Source: Astrothelium macrocarpum (taxonomy: Eukaryota > Ascomycota > Dothideomycetes > Trypetheliales > Trypetheliaceae). Taken from it: a stretch of DNA of 64,000 bases. The position numbers were made by a program, and so were the translations under genes. Location of the stretch: positions 372,001 through 436,000 of the forward strand of contig JAGEMR010000004.1 in assembly GCA_021030915.1 (NCBI GenBank), in the 5' to 3' direction. The notes below the pieces were generated by a model. It had not been told where the DNA came from and made no database searches. It was given only the letters and a program-made list of their open reading frames with translations. Of the stretch, positions 10,095 through 22,200 are shown piece after piece (the stretch's first letter is position 1; every line of letters starts with the position of its first letter).

Positions 10095-13000
10095 ATGGAA
10101 GTAGCTCTACCACTTCCCGCTCTTGGACCCAATTTCCAGACGTATATCATGAGTCACGAAGATGACCAGGTGCGAGGCTCACACTTCGGCCCAGACCTCG
10201 ACCCGAATTCCGCGTCCGTCTCTGTCAATCAGAACATCGATCAACAAGCTTCCGGTGTAGCAACCGAGGAGAATGATCATGCAGCGACTTTGAAAGAATC
10301 ATTGCGACAATCTCCAGGTCATGACGCTCCTCTAGACTTGCAAGCTGAAACTTCAAATTTCATACAAGAGAATAACGGTGTTCATCCGATGGCAACCGAC
10401 CAATCTACAACATTGGACGTCCCTATGAACACGACATCACAGGAAATGCCACTCTTGAGTGCGCATGATCTGACACATGATACAATGATCCATGCAGACC
10501 TTGCGAGTCAACTCCCTTTGCAAAACAATATTGCTCCAAGAGCCCTACATTCCGACCAAGTACCTGAAATGATGCATGAGCATGGGATAATGTCCATGGG
10601 TGGCATCGCCAATGGTTCTCTGATCGATGCAAGCATTCCGTTTGCAATGGATGAGATGGACATGACTGCATATGCTAAACTCGAATTTCCTGACACAACA
10701 TACTTGGTCCGAACTCTGTCTGTGGAGCTTGGGAGAGACAACTCGGCAGCGCGACGTGCAATGAGGATGGCCGCGGAAACCGCGTCGGAATCAGAGGCTC
10801 AAAGTCGGCCGTCAAGCGCTGGCGATGCTTCCCGCACTCCAATGCGTCGTGCCAGTCGGGCCACGGGAGGTTGCCACGCTTTCAGTGAGGAAGGTGGGAT
10901 CTTGCGCTGGAGCGGGTCCTCTTCTGATTCCAATATGCGTGTTCACCGCAAGCAGAAGAAGAAATCGAAACATTCCAGCAATGAACAGCTATCGATGGTG
11001 TCTGCGAGTCGGGTCGAGGCAGCACGTGCTGCCCTCGAAATCGGCGATCAAAGACACGCTTATCCACCCTATGATGCTTGTCCTTTTCTTCCCATTCATA
11101 TTCCTGACGGTTTTGGTGTTGAAGGGTACATGTCGATATCTCGAAAACACGCCAAAATTGAATATAGCCCTGATAAAGAGCTTTTTGAGTTGCATGTCAT
11201 CGCCAGAAATGGACTTTTTCTGAATAGTATCCACTACGCGGCTGGATCTTCCGTACCATTGCGAAACGGCGATGTCATTCAAGTAGGACCGGTATCCATC
11301 ACTTTTGGACTACCCTCGAATGTTGTCGAAGCACAGCAGGAAGAATTGGACGAACTTTCTGATGAGCTCGAAGGGGAGCCGGCGGACTTTGACGGCCAGA
11401 GTAGTACTGGAGAATTCGGCAGCCAAGCAAGCAGTAGTGAGGAAGCCGTGAAGACGATTGAATCGGAGGACCACGTTTCTCAAGCCTCTGATTCTGAAGA
11501 AGAGCAGTCGCAGCCTAGGCAACGGACAAAGTTAAAATTGAAAGCTTTGCCAAACCGCCAGAAGCCCAAAGCCCCACTAATTAAGAAAAGAGATTCAAAG
11601 ACGACAATGATACACAAGGATGCCAAAAAGGCCAAAAATCAAAAATCGGATAAGGCGGCTGACTCCCGACGCGAGAAGAAGACGGAAAAGGAGACCCCTT
11701 CTTCATCTTCCACACAATCGAATGCGACGCCACAAAATAGCACAGAAGCTCCTCCACCCGGCACGGATGTCCCACTAAAGCGTAAAGGCCCTGGAAGACC
11801 CCCCAAGGATGGAATCATGTCCAAGCGGGAGCGCCAAGCTCGTGCTAAGCAAGCAAAGGAAGCAGAGAAGGCCCGGAAACTTGGTTTACCTCCTCCCCCG
11901 CCTCTGGACTTGAAAACAAAAACGGAGAAGAAAAGACTGAAAAAGGAAGAGGAAGAGGCAGCAGCAGCAGGAGATTTGCATCAACACAATGTCAATGCGG
12001 ACAGCAACTCACCTGATGAGTTTGCGCCGATTGCTACAACATCCAACGACCAAACCATTTCGAACGAACAACAGAAGCCCGCAAAACCTTCGAAACCACC
12101 AGCTAGGACCCCTTCACCGGAGATGAAAGAGTCTGACTATACTGAACAACAGCTTACACGACCAAGTGCCAACTACATTACTCTGATACATGAAGCAATC
12201 ACGAATTCTCCGACTGGTCAGATGAATCTTCAACAAATATACAGTGCTATCGAGCGAAAGTACCCTTTTTACAAGTTTCGAGTCGGTACCAATGGATGGC
12301 AAAGCAGTGTCAGGCATAATCTTGGTCAAAACGCCATGTTCCAGAAGGTGGAGAAAGAGGGTAAAGGGTATCTCTGGGCAGTGAAAGAGGGTGCAACCCC
12401 TGAGAATCAGAAAAGGAAGAGAGCATCGCCTCCACCAATGTCACAACATCCTTATTATCCACCAGGTCAATATTCTGGTGTGCCTGGTGGTGCCAGTCAA
12501 CCTCGTTCCGGCGTGCCTTCGTATCCTTCGTACCCTCAACGTCCATCATATTTGCCTGCTGCTCCTGCTGTAGTTGCACCACCTGCCCAAACCTCTGGAA
12601 CTTACTCATCACCTTATGCTACCAGCCCGCCTGTCTCTACGCCACGACCCCCTTCCGCTTCAAGTGGTCTCTCCAGTGGCGTTACGTATACACAAACTCA
12701 GCATCCTGGTGTGAACATGCAAATCCCAAACCGGCCCGCTTCGAGCATTTCCCAACCAAATGGCCTGAATCCACCTCCCCCAAACCCTTCTCCCCCTTCC
12801 CTTGATACACTTCTTGGCGACGACTACCCAAAACAAGTTAGTATAAGTCTTCCTGGTGGTGCTACAACGCTTACGAACGAAATGTTGTCTCGACTGCAGA
12901 AGTTCAAAGACGTCTTCGTCCAAGTTTCCACTGGCGATAAGCAGCACTCTGGCTTCCTCGTTGCCCAGGCCATTAAACGCATCTTCTTCCCAGGCCTCGT

Positions 13001-13556
13001 CACTACCCCCTTTGCACAGGGCGAAGAGGACATTGTCAAGACGTTGAGCAATCTCATTGATCCCACACAAGAGAAAAAGACGGCCCCAAGCCCGCAGATA
13101 CCAAGCGCATCTCCCGTCACGCATGCTCGACGTGCAGCAGTTGTCGTGGACCAGCGGGACGCAAGCAATCCATCTGCAGCCGTAGGAATGGGGAGAGAGC
13201 ATGCGAAGAACGCCCTCGGTCCGAATGGCGTTGCAGCTGCACCAGTGTCTGCATCAGCCGCCACCGCGTCGTCTGCACCCATCGCTTCGGCGAAGGAGAA
13301 CAATGGTAGTGGCCCCTACGTGATGGGACCTCCAGCGCCTTCCGCTCTTCGAGAGATCATGCCCGTGGAGTCAGTACCACCTGCTACCCCGCCTCAGCCG
13401 ACGGTTGAGCCCCTCACACCGACGGCGGCAGCGGTGGATCGCGATGGGCCGTCGAAGCGAGACCATGAGACTGATACGGAGTTGAGTGCGGCGGAACGGG
13501 AGAGGCGCGCTGGGGGTAAGCGGGCTCGGACTGAGGAGGTTGAAGAGACTGAATGA
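10095..13556 (+). CDS. FHA-forkhead transcription factor, Fhl1-like
   Basis: Intronless, 1153 residues (an alternative ATG at 10149 removes 18). An FHA domain appears split: first strands near residues 192-215 (LEFPDTTYLVRTLSVELGRD), a disordered insert of about 130 residues, then the phosphopeptide-binding part near 340-406 (GYMSISRKHAKIEY, NGLFLNSIHY). A basic and Ser-rich linker leads to a divergent forkhead domain near 690-766 (ANYITLIHEAI, NGWQSSVRHNLGQNAMF, GKGYLWAV). The C-terminal half is Pro/Ser-rich. The FHA plus forkhead order and the missing KPPYSY start fit Fhl1, a regulator of ribosomal-protein genes in yeast, better than Fkh1/2. The role here is inferred from family only. Confidence 0.88.
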   Translation: MEVALPLPALGPNFQTYIMSHEDDQVRGSHFGPDLDPNSASVSVNQNIDQQASGVATEENDHAATLKESLRQSPGHDAPLDLQAETSNFIQENNGVHPMATDQSTTLDVPMNTTSQEMPLLSAHDLTHDTMIHADLASQLPLQNNIAPRALHSDQVPEMMHEHGIMSMGGIANGSLIDASIPFAMDEMDMTAYAKLEFPDTTYLVRTLSVELGRDNSAARRAMRMAAETASESEAQSRPSSAGDASRTPMRRASRATGGCHAFSEEGGILRWSGSSSDSNMRVHRKQKKKSKHSSNEQLSMVSASRVEAARAALEIGDQRHAYPPYDACPFLPIHIPDGFGVEGYMSISRKHAKIEYSPDKELFELHVIARNGLFLNSIHYAAGSSVPLRNGDVIQVGPVSITFGLPSNVVEAQQEELDELSDELEGEPADFDGQSSTGEFGSQASSSEEAVKTIESEDHVSQASDSEEEQSQPRQRTKLKLKALPNRQKPKAPLIKKRDSKTTMIHKDAKKAKNQKSDKAADSRREKKTEKETPSSSSTQSNATPQNSTEAPPPGTDVPLKRKGPGRPPKDGIMSKRERQARAKQAKEAEKARKLGLPPPPPLDLKTKTEKKRLKKEEEEAAAAGDLHQHNVNADSNSPDEFAPIATTSNDQTISNEQQKPAKPSKPPARTPSPEMKESDYTEQQLTRPSANYITLIHEAITNSPTGQMNLQQIYSAIERKYPFYKFRVGTNGWQSSVRHNLGQNAMFQKVEKEGKGYLWAVKEGATPENQKRKRASPPPMSQHPYYPPGQYSGVPGGASQPRSGVPSYPSYPQRPSYLPAAPAVVAPPAQTSGTYSSPYATSPPVSTPRPPSASSGLSSGVTYTQTQHPGVNMQIPNRPASSISQPNGLNPPPPNPSPPSLDTLLGDDYPKQVSISLPGGATTLTNEMLSRLQKFKDVFVQVSTGDKQHSGFLVAQAIKRIFFPGLVTTPFAQGEEDIVKTLSNLIDPTQEKKTAPSPQIPSASPVTHARRAAVVVDQRDASNPSAAVGMGREHAKNALGPNGVAAAPVSASAATASSAPIASAKENNGSGPYVMGPPAPSALREIMPVESVPPATPPQPTVEPLTPTAAAVDRDGPSKRDHETDTELSAAERERRAGGKRARTEEVEETE

Positions 13557-14318
13557 GTGGTTCTGTGGAGTTCTGCCGGTTTGTAGAGTCCAGAGGACAT
13601 ATGCGACGACAAGAGGTGCGAACTTGGTACGTGATTCTTAGCTTGATGAGCTTTGGTAAGACCTTTAGGCATTTTATATATTCTTTCTTCTTAAGTCTCT
13701 TGTTTTCGCTTATGGGTGGATGTTGTGAAGCATGGTTTGCGTATTATGGATACCATGGGAGGCAGGGACTAGGGATTTGTTTGATACTGGTAACGGGATT
13801 CACCCGTATGACCTCAGGGCTCATAATCGCGATTACAGCCCTTGACCACCTCTGAGGAAAGATTGCATGTTATAAAGGCAAGCTGCCTTTTTTGCTGTTT
13901 GATTTGCTCCCGATAGCAATTTGCAACCCTACGATTAGCATATCATAGTCGATTCAAGTGCATGAATTTCGAATTTATTATAGTTACGGGATGAAATCAC
14001 GCCGGGCTTGGAATATAATATTCCTATTCAACCTTGTATCCTTCTAAGCTCTTGAACTGTGCTTGTGCGAATCAACCACGAGTAAATAAAAGAAGTGGGC
14101 TTTACGCATCCATCCATCCCTGCACCATTGCCAGCCTCAAACGTGCCTCCATACGCCACCGATCAACACCAGATGTGGCATGAAACATGTTTTAGCTTAG
14201 ATGCTCAACACAGAATATCGGCGGAGAGTTTGCACCGCCTTGGAGAGAGTAAAGAGACACAATAAGCGCTTTCCTCTAGCATGTGCAAGATCGAAGATCG
14301 AGCGTGGAATATCGAGTC
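13557..14318. other. Convergent intergenic region
   Basis: About 760 bases between the stop codons of the forkhead gene (+) and Snf7 (-). It is AT-rich, which suits two 3' UTRs. No gene, RNA or repeat was recognised. Confidence 0.45.
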
Positions 14319-15313
14319 TCACATGGCCATCTCGGCCTGTAATTTGCGCAATTCGGCTTCTTCGTCGTCCTCTTCTTCCACTTGTGCTTTTCCCTTGACT
14401 GCATTTCCTGTCAGTAAAATCATGTTGACGACAACCACTACCCATGCCCCCAAAGCTATTTGGAAAGGCATGGAACGGCCGAAAGAGGGGGGCACGCGTA
14501 CTCTCACTGTTTCCAACTGTCGGCAGCCTGTGTACCTGGTCGCTAACAGGGACGGTTCCTGTTTTCAGCATCTTCTCATCCAGTTGTTCTTGCTGTAACT
14601 CAGCAAGCTGCTCGTCGAGCTCGTCTTCGTCGACGCCTTGGGCAGTCGAGCCTTGCGTGAGCGCTTCGCTGATTTCTTCGCCGATCGCATGCTGCTCTCG
14701 AAGATCTTCCCTATCATACGCCTTAGTAAAGCTTGTCTTAGCCCCCTTTTGTCGTAGACGAAAATGGTACTGCTGGTTGGAAAGGGAGAAAGTTCATACA
14801 TTGTTTGGTCGACTTTATCAATATTGAGATCGCCATGTATCTGCTTCATAGCCTTGCCCGCATTTTGCATGGCAACAAAAGTTTCCTTGTTGATATTGGC
14901 AGTTTCTATACTCGAGATCTCGCGCTCTACAGTCATCATTTGTGATGATGTCTGCTCCATAGCATGCTCGAACTGCTTCTTTCGTCTTAATGCCGCCTTT
15001 GCGACTGTGGAGAACATCATTAGCAATGCCTCGGCTTCAATTACGGTATTGCTATCCAGGTCCTCGTCCTCAAAGTAAGACCCGTGCTTCGGAATATCAT
15101 GTGAGACAAAGGTGTAGGATAGTCCTTACCGCTCTTATTCGCACTGACGTTCTTCCGCGCGATCGCATCTTGTTCATCCATTTGACTCTGTAGATGCTTC
15201 TCTCGCTTGTTTAGCATGTCAAGCGTCGTCCGTAATTGAAGTATAGCGTTCTTGGGTGCTTCCTTTTTCTTTGCTACACCTCCGCCGAACCAGCCCATCC
15301 CCCATCCTGACAT
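14319..15313 (-). CDS. snf7: ESCRT-III subunit Snf7 (Vps32/CHMP4)
   Basis: Four exons on the minus strand: 15313-15130, 15004-14800, 14710-14508 and 14407-14319. All splice junctions join in frame. The protein starts MSGWGMGWFGGG and continues with the Snf7 core: NAILQLRTTLDMLNKREKHL, NVSANKS-VAKAALRRKKQFEH, NAGKAMKQIHGDLNIDKVD, REQHAIGEEISEAL, DELDEQLAELQQEQLDEKML. It ends AELRKLQAEMAM, the C-terminal MIM-type helix. It polymerises on endosomal membranes for multivesicular-body sorting and, in filamentous fungi, supports alkaline pH signalling. Length and order match the family fully. Confidence 0.95.
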
Positions 15314-15840
15314 GTTGACTTGCTTGTACCACTAGAGGAAGTGAAGGGAGGCAAGAAGGATACCGTTGATGCAGTAGGCTCGGAGTTATCTTCTAACTTT
15401 GTTGTCGATCTTGGGTAGTAGGAGGTAGAATCTTGGTATTGGTGGGGTATTTGGCCTTGACGGACAGGAGTAAGGCTTACGAGTGGTGCGATAGATTAGT
15501 GAAAAAGGTTCGGCAGATATAAGAGAAGGCAATCAGCAGGCTTTTCTGTCGTGGGATCTGTTACGCGGTTTTCCCCCAAGGTTTCAATGTTGCCTAAAGG
15601 ATGCAGTGGATTCGGTGGTTTCGGCGCATGATGGCTGTCGATGACGGTCGCCGTCACGTGCCTGCAAATGTCAGGTCAGACACCAAAGCTCTCAAACCCT
15701 AACCTATCTCATCTAATCATGGCCATCATTCACTCCCTTTGGCGCAGGGATCAAATCTCGTCACAAGTTGTCTTCTATGTAATCCCAATGCCAAGTCGTT
15801 AAGCTACCATAAATAGTACTCATAACTATTAGATGGCGAT
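15314..15840. promoter_or_regulatory. Divergent promoter region (snf7 / ten1)
   Basis: About 530 bases between two divergent start codons. No specific motif was recognised. Confidence 0.4.
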
Positions 15841-16289
15841 ATGTCGGGCCCTATTGCAAGCCGTCTGGTCTTCCTTTCTGATCTACCTCATATTGCGGAT
15901 GGAGAGAAGGTCCGGTTCCTTGGCTGGTAATAGAAATTGTTGGGCAGACGATTGTGTTCAATCTGGCTTTCTGATCGGGTATTAGTGTTGAAAAATACGA
16001 CATTACAGCCGCTACGCTCGTTCTGAGGCATGACTATCCACATGATTTGCCAATCGCACCTATTGCGATCGTAGAGATGACGCACCTACTTGAATCCGTC
16101 GAGAGCTCAGACCTGGAAAAGGGAGCCTGGATTAATTTGGTCGGCTATAAAACTCTTCATACTCAACCCAAGTTGGACAATAGCGAGCGTCGTGTGTGCA
16201 TTCAGGCAGTCATGTTATGGTCCGCCGGTGCCATTAAGCTAGATGCATATGAAAGGGCATTGTCCTCGCGATTACAAAGTGGGAGATGA
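15841..16289 (+). CDS. ten1: CST telomere-capping complex subunit Ten1
   Basis: Two exons, 15841-15926 and 15986-16289, giving 129 residues. The join yields SDLPHIADGEKVRFLGC-VEKYDITAATLVLRHDYP, an OB-fold start. It is followed by IVEMTHLLESVESSDLEKGAWINLVGY and, near the end, CIQAVMLWSAGAIKLDAYERAL. This arrangement (KVRFLGC, GAWVNVIGY, WxAGAI) is the fungal Ten1 signature. Ten1 binds Stn1 and protects telomere ends and lagging-strand synthesis. The family is small and poorly conserved, so the call rests on motif order and length. Confidence 0.82.
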
Positions 16290-16530
16290 CGAGGAAGAAA
16301 TAAGCAAGAGAGGAGCTTTGAATAAGAATGATGGCCATTTGGTATATACATCTCGCATCATCTAGCGGGGCATACGAAGCGACTTCAATCTACACCCATC
16401 GAGCTTTGCGCCTAAAAATATAGCCTTTGGTGCTATCTACCGTAGATCAACCTATTCTACTACGGGTTGCGATGATATCAAATATCGTAGGGCAGCTGGT
16501 ACTTGATCAAACCGGACGCTCAGTGCAGCC

Positions 16531-18449
16531 TTACCTGTACTGCACGTGTTCTGGACCGCCAGGTATGTCCCGTGAACCAGACGGCAAAGGCTTGTCCTCG
16601 TCGAAACACCAGACATGCAGTGCTCGCTTACGAAAGACAACGAGATAGTGCTCGTTAACTAGGCACGTCGATCGTCGCCTATCCTCCGGGAAATCTATGC
16701 TTGAACTCAGTTGCAGTGACCTTTGAAATCTATCATTCGATATTAGCGAAGAAACTGAGGAGTGCAGAAAATGCGACGGTGAGGCCAATTTTCTATTTTT
16801 ACGTGGTTACAAATACTGAATAAATCACAATCTTGTGTGCCTCCGTATCATTCGGGCTATTCATATTACGTCTCGTGGAAAGATTGACTCACCGCCTATG
16901 AACTGATCCAGAATCAGTTTCTTCGAGGCGTGTAACTGCTACATGATCGAGATTTACGTCCCAACAAGAGAATTCGGTATCTTTCCAGTAAGTACACGAC
17001 CTGATTTTCGGACTGTGTTTGCGAGGTCCCAAAATGCCCCAGTTCGACTTTTCTCTGTCGACGAAAGACAAAGCATCGGTCCGTTCGTTATAAATGACTG
17101 AGAATGACGAACTCAGATCGCTGGACGGGACTGCGGCTTCGACGTCTGAGTAAAGAGGGTTGGGCCAGACATGGTAGTTGCCACTGTAGTCCACCTGATG
17201 AACATCGCCAATGTCGACATCTGTATGCCGGCTTCGTGAAGTCTGCCTAGGAGGGCGATACATGCTCGCTGAGAGTGACTTTCCAGTGTACGAATATCGA
17301 GAGCTTACAATTGTGAATTGATCCGGGACTGCCGTGGGCTGGCCGAGTCCTATGGTGCTTGCAGAAAAGACTACAACAGATTCATGTTTTGGCTGCAGTA
17401 TGAGCGCAGCGGCCATCTGTCCATCCAATGGAGCCTTTAACGGAAAGGTCCAAGTTTTCTCTGCGCTGAAATCATGGCAGACTACCAAGGAGCTTTGCCC
17501 AGGAACAAGAGCGGCTACTGTCCAGTCCCGAGTGGTGATTGATTTGACATGAGATGAGGGTAACCTGAAAAATTTCTGTTCCCAAGTGTCGAGACGGAGT
17601 ACATGACATATTGCGGCGTACGTTATGACAACCGCCAACTTCTCCGAAATTGCGATGCCTTTGATATCCTGTCTACCGGGTGTTCGGAAGGTTGACAGCT
17701 TTCCCGTGCGAAGGTTCCAGATGCTTAAAGTGTCGGATGGGCGGCCCTCTGTAACCCAAGCAACGTGTTCGGCATGTAGAGCGAATGTGCGCAAGCACGT
17801 GCAGTATCTATTTAGATTAGGGAGCAATAGGTTGACGCGATAATTGGCGTATGCAAAGGGTATTCCATTTCTAAAGGCTGCGACACGCTGTTTGAAACTA
17901 TGGGGGATTTCGCCAGAAGGAGAAAGGTCGAGCTCAGGAGCCCATTGGGCAAGAGCTTTTCGAGTAACTGGGGTAGAATTCAAAACGGCACACCACCGCT
18001 TTGAAACCTAATGAAATGAGTAAGCCCTAATGTTTGTGACTGAACCAAGTCCGAGCTGAGCTTACTCGGCGATGAACAAATGCAAGGTTCCACGGAAGCC
18101 AATCAAAGACGAATGCAACGAGCTCAACAGGCAATGAACCGATGATGTCGAACTGAAAGGTGCGTAAACCGAGTGTTTGCGAAATAGCTCGCCACTCATA
18201 TGGCGTGAGGTGCTGCACGATACTGTTAAGGCTACAGAGAAGATTAACATCCAGAGTCATAAGTGTCGAAGAAGAAGGCCTCAACGCTAGTCAAGCATGT
18301 GGTTCAATTCAGCTGAGGATGTCTCTAACCAACGACAAAACGCAACCCCCCAAAAGTCAAGAAGTAGATGCTTCAACTCACACGTCGCGTCTCTCACTGA
18401 CGAGCTGGAGCCGGCTGAAGGCATCGGCAATATCATTGGGAGTAACCAT
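16531..18449 (-). CDS. F-box protein with C-terminal propeller-like region
   Basis: Four exons on the minus strand: 18449-18382, 18231-18066, 18007-16893 and 16792-16531. The first exon encodes MVTPNDIADAFSRLQLVSER and joins through a GTGAGT..TGTAG intron to LNSIVQHLTPYEWRAI. The F-box follows near residues 48-80 (FDIIGSLPVELVAFVFDWLP, then VHRRVSKRW). The remaining 430 or so residues show beta-propeller-like repeats (LSIWNLRTGKLS, KGIAISEKLAVVIT). It should act as an SCF substrate adaptor binding Skp1 through the F-box; the target is unknown. The stop directly follows AGG at a possible GTAAGG donor, so a further short exon cannot be ruled out. Confidence 0.85.
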
Positions 18450-19242
18450 GGTTGAGGGTGATGAGAGAAGTCGACTTAGCTGTAGCTTGACATTGTCTAG
18501 GTTGAGGTAGTCAAGGTGGCGTGCAAATCTAGCAGACGCGTTGCATTCCGGACCGACTCGATGGAATGCCACAACCGTGGAAGGGTTGAGGCTGAGAGAG
18601 CGAGTCCGGCAGATATCCCGATGGCGCTGTAAAACACACGTGGGAAACGCTGCTCCAGCTGTGGCTTGAGCGCCATCGCCCTCCCAAACAGATGGAGAAA
18701 CGGAAATGAAGGCGTGGGATGGCTGCTGGCGGCCCTGGGTCACAGTGCCATCTTTCGCAGGCCTGATGCAGGCGGTGATCCGTGATGTGGCGCATGGAGC
18801 CCTTGCTGTTTCGCATCCAGGCGAAATGAGCTGGAGCGCGTAGCTGTGTGTATCACTGCTGCTCAAGTCATCCCATCCCCTTCTTCTCCCTCCTCCACTG
18901 CGATCGACCGCGCATTGCTTGCTTGCTTGCTCGCTTGCTCGCTGGCCCGCTTGCGTGCAAACCAGCAATCGCCAGCGCATCGTCGCCTCGTCTCATCTCG
19001 CCACGCCAAGCCAGCCGGCTGTCTTCAGACGGGCGCGCGACGGGGAGCACCTGGTTCGCTCCTGTGCCAGCCCTTCCGCTGCTGCATGCCCGGCCGCTGA
19101 TTGCTGTTCCCGTCCCTCCAAAACAACACCACCGCCGTCCAAATCTCCAGACCCAATCTCATTGCCACTGCCCTCCCTCACCTGCTCCGCACCCCACCCA
19201 TTCCGCTGCTCTCTCCCCTCCTAGACCTGCCCTGCGGCCAGA
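18450..19242. promoter_or_regulatory. Divergent promoter region with GCTT-type repeat
   Basis: About 790 bases between the F-box gene (-) and the kinase gene (+). It contains an imperfect GCTT/GCTC tetranucleotide run at about 18913-18955 and C-rich, CT-rich sequence just before the kinase start. Both promoters are expected here. Confidence 0.45.
18913..18955. repeat. Imperfect GCTT tetranucleotide repeat
   Basis: About ten tandem units of GCTT, GCTC or GCTG. It lies in the promoter interval, not in a supported gene. Confidence 0.7.
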
Positions 19243-22200
19243 ATGTCTTCCGCCGCCCTGCAGCAACATTCTCCCGCAGCTTCGCTTCCCGCCAATCGCC
19301 CATATCACCAGCAGCAGCGACCCACCAAGCCTGCCAGCAACAATGGCTCCTCCCACACCTCGCCGGCCACCCCGCAGCAGCCTCAGTACTATTCGCCTTC
19401 GATCGCTTCATCCAACGTGACTCCCCGAAACCAGCCCCTGCCAGCCTCTTCACAAAACTCGCCAATGGACGCTTCCTCCTCTCACACTTCGTCTTCCCAG
19501 CGAACCATCTCCCAGCAGACACAGCAGAACCACCAACAGCCACCTTCCTCAAGATCACGGGAAGATGCATCAGCTGTCACCGCCGCCACGCCATCTCGAC
19601 GCCGGGCCCAACAATCCCCAAGAGATGCGCCTCAACGGACGGGAAGCACAAGATCCAAGCCGTCACCAACCCAGTCCAGATCCGCCAATGCCATCGGCTC
19701 CACACCCACTGGCACTGCTCTCCCAAGGGAAGACAGCACCATCATAAATCGACTCATCATCGATGACCCGGAGGACGACCTGGCCCGAGAACAGGCCCGA
19801 GTAGCAGAGTCTCGTCCGGTACCCATGGGATCTGATGTGACGCCGACCGCCGGTCTGGCTGTGGTAGGAAGCAAAGGCGTCGACGATGCTGCCAGGGGAG
19901 AACAGCGGAGAAGTCGGCAGGATTATAGCAAAACTGCCGCTCGGTCAAAGGAGATCCGTTTTGGCGAATACATTCTCGGTCAGACACTGGGTGAGGGAGA
20001 GTTTGGCAAAGTCAAGATGGGCTGGAAGAAAGAAGGCGGCGTCCAGGTTGCAATCAAGCTGCTGCGCCGGGAGCAGCTTGGTTCAAACCCGAGTCGATTA
20101 CCCAAAATTTACCGAGAAATCGCCATTCTTCGAGAGTTGCAACATCCCAACATTGTCAAATTGCATGAAATGGTCGAAACGGAACGACATATAGGAATCA
20201 TCCTCGAATACGCCTCGGGAGGCGAGCTCTTCGACTACATCTTGAATCACCGATACCTCAAGGATAATGCTGCCAGACGACTGTTTGCCCAGCTTGTGTC
20301 AGGTATAGGGTACTTACACAAAAAAGGAATCGTCCACCGCGATTTGAAATTAGAAAATTTACTCCTCGATCGAAACCGCAATATCATTATCAGCGACTTT
20401 GGCTTTGCAAATACCTTTGATCCGAACGACGAGCTGGGAGATGAGATCGAGGTTAAACTATCGGACAAAGATTTTGTAAAAAAGGCCGGCTTAGAACAGG
20501 TTGGTCCAAACGGCCACCGCCGAGGTGATTTGATGCAAACCAGCTGCGGGAGTCCATGTTATGCTGCTCCAGAACTAGTCGTGAGTGACTCGCTGTACAC
20601 TGGAAGGAAAGTGGATGTTTGGAGTTGTGGTGTAATTCTGGTAAGGATGTTCTCACTTTATTTGCGTACTGACCCTTCTAATTGCGTAATGCAGTATGCC
20701 ATGTTGGCAGGTTACCTGCCGTTTGACGACGATCCAGCAAATCCTGAAGGAGACAATATTAATTTGTTGTACAAGTACATTGTCTCAACGACATTAACCT
20801 TCCCCGAATATGTAACACCACATGCTCGAGACTTACTGCGTCGTATCCTTGTGCCCGACCCAAGAGAGCGTGCAGATCTTTTTGAGGTGGCAAGACACAG
20901 TTGGCTCAGCGAATTCTCTCACCTTGTTGGATTTATCACCAGCAGCACAACGACAAGCAGTGACATTGCTAATGTGACAGTACCAGCTGGTAAGTCGGCA
21001 GCATCAAAACTCAGTTCAATGTACGATTCGAGTAGCTAACGGCACAACAGAGGATCCATTCGACGTTGTAGGTCTTCAAAGGAGTGCATCCGTCCGAGAA
21101 CCGTCCAAGTCTCACCAAGCAATTGCACCAATTGGTGGTCTCATTCAAAAGCACGGAAATATTGATCAAGCGAATGGATCTGAGAAGAAAGGGCCTCAAC
21201 GTGATCCTAAGCGGAGAACAGTTCAAGTCGAATACGTTGCACCTCAATCATCTACAACAAGAGGCGAGCCGTCCACTCAAACAACACCTACTGCTTCTGG
21301 GCAAGATGCTGGTAGTAGAACACGTGCACGGCCGAATAACGCTGGTCCCACAGAGGTGGCTCCTCAAGAAACTCCCAGACAAGGGACGAGCTCGAATGCT
21401 GCTCGTAGCGGACAAAGGCCGTCATCCTCTAGCCGGCAAAGCAACCAACAGGAAATGCCACCACCAGCCCGGCCGGGCCGTGAGGCTCCCAGGTCTGTGT
21501 CAGACTCCACGGCCTTTAATTTGGCTCAAGCTCCCACTACTTCAACTGCGAGGCCATCTACAGGAGGAACGATTGGCAGCAATTCGAGACTGCCATCTCG
21601 AGGGAATTCCTATGGTCAACCTGTAGCTGCAACTGTTGCCCCCACAAATGCGCAAGGTCGCTTTGCGCAACCACCAAGGAGCAGAGGACAGTACCATATT
21701 TCCAATCCTGTGCCTCAAGAACAAGTTCCCATTGGAGACCCATCAGTTACGAGACCGGTTGGTCAGCGGTTTCCCTCATCTTCGCAGCAATCGTATGACG
21801 ACAAATCAACATCCGGAAGAGGAAATGGACATAAACGATCTAGTACCGTCGGCAGCTTCACCGACAAAGTCTTTGGACGCTCAGGATCCATCTTCGGTCG
21901 CTCTTCTGACAAGGATGGAACCTCGAAAGTCAACAAAAAAGACAGGTCATATCCGCCCACAAGTATGCAAAATGCCATGCCCAATGACGGTGCTCAAGCT
22001 CGGCAATCATCCGAATCACATCGCGCCTCTTTCGGCTTTAGTAGCCGTAAGAATAGTGACGAACCCTCCAACCGCTCCTCTCGTCGCTTCTCTTTCCTCC
22101 CGTCTTTCACCAGCAACCGCTTCAGCAAAGATAGCTCTTTAAGTGGAATGGAAAACAATAATTTTTATGAGCGCCGGAACTCGACTGCCCAATCACATAA

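Noticed and set aside
18027..18284. F-box protein starting at 18284
   Set aside because: That codon is TTG. Splicing from an ATG at 18449 to 18231 gives the conserved DVLNSIVQHLTPYEW start.
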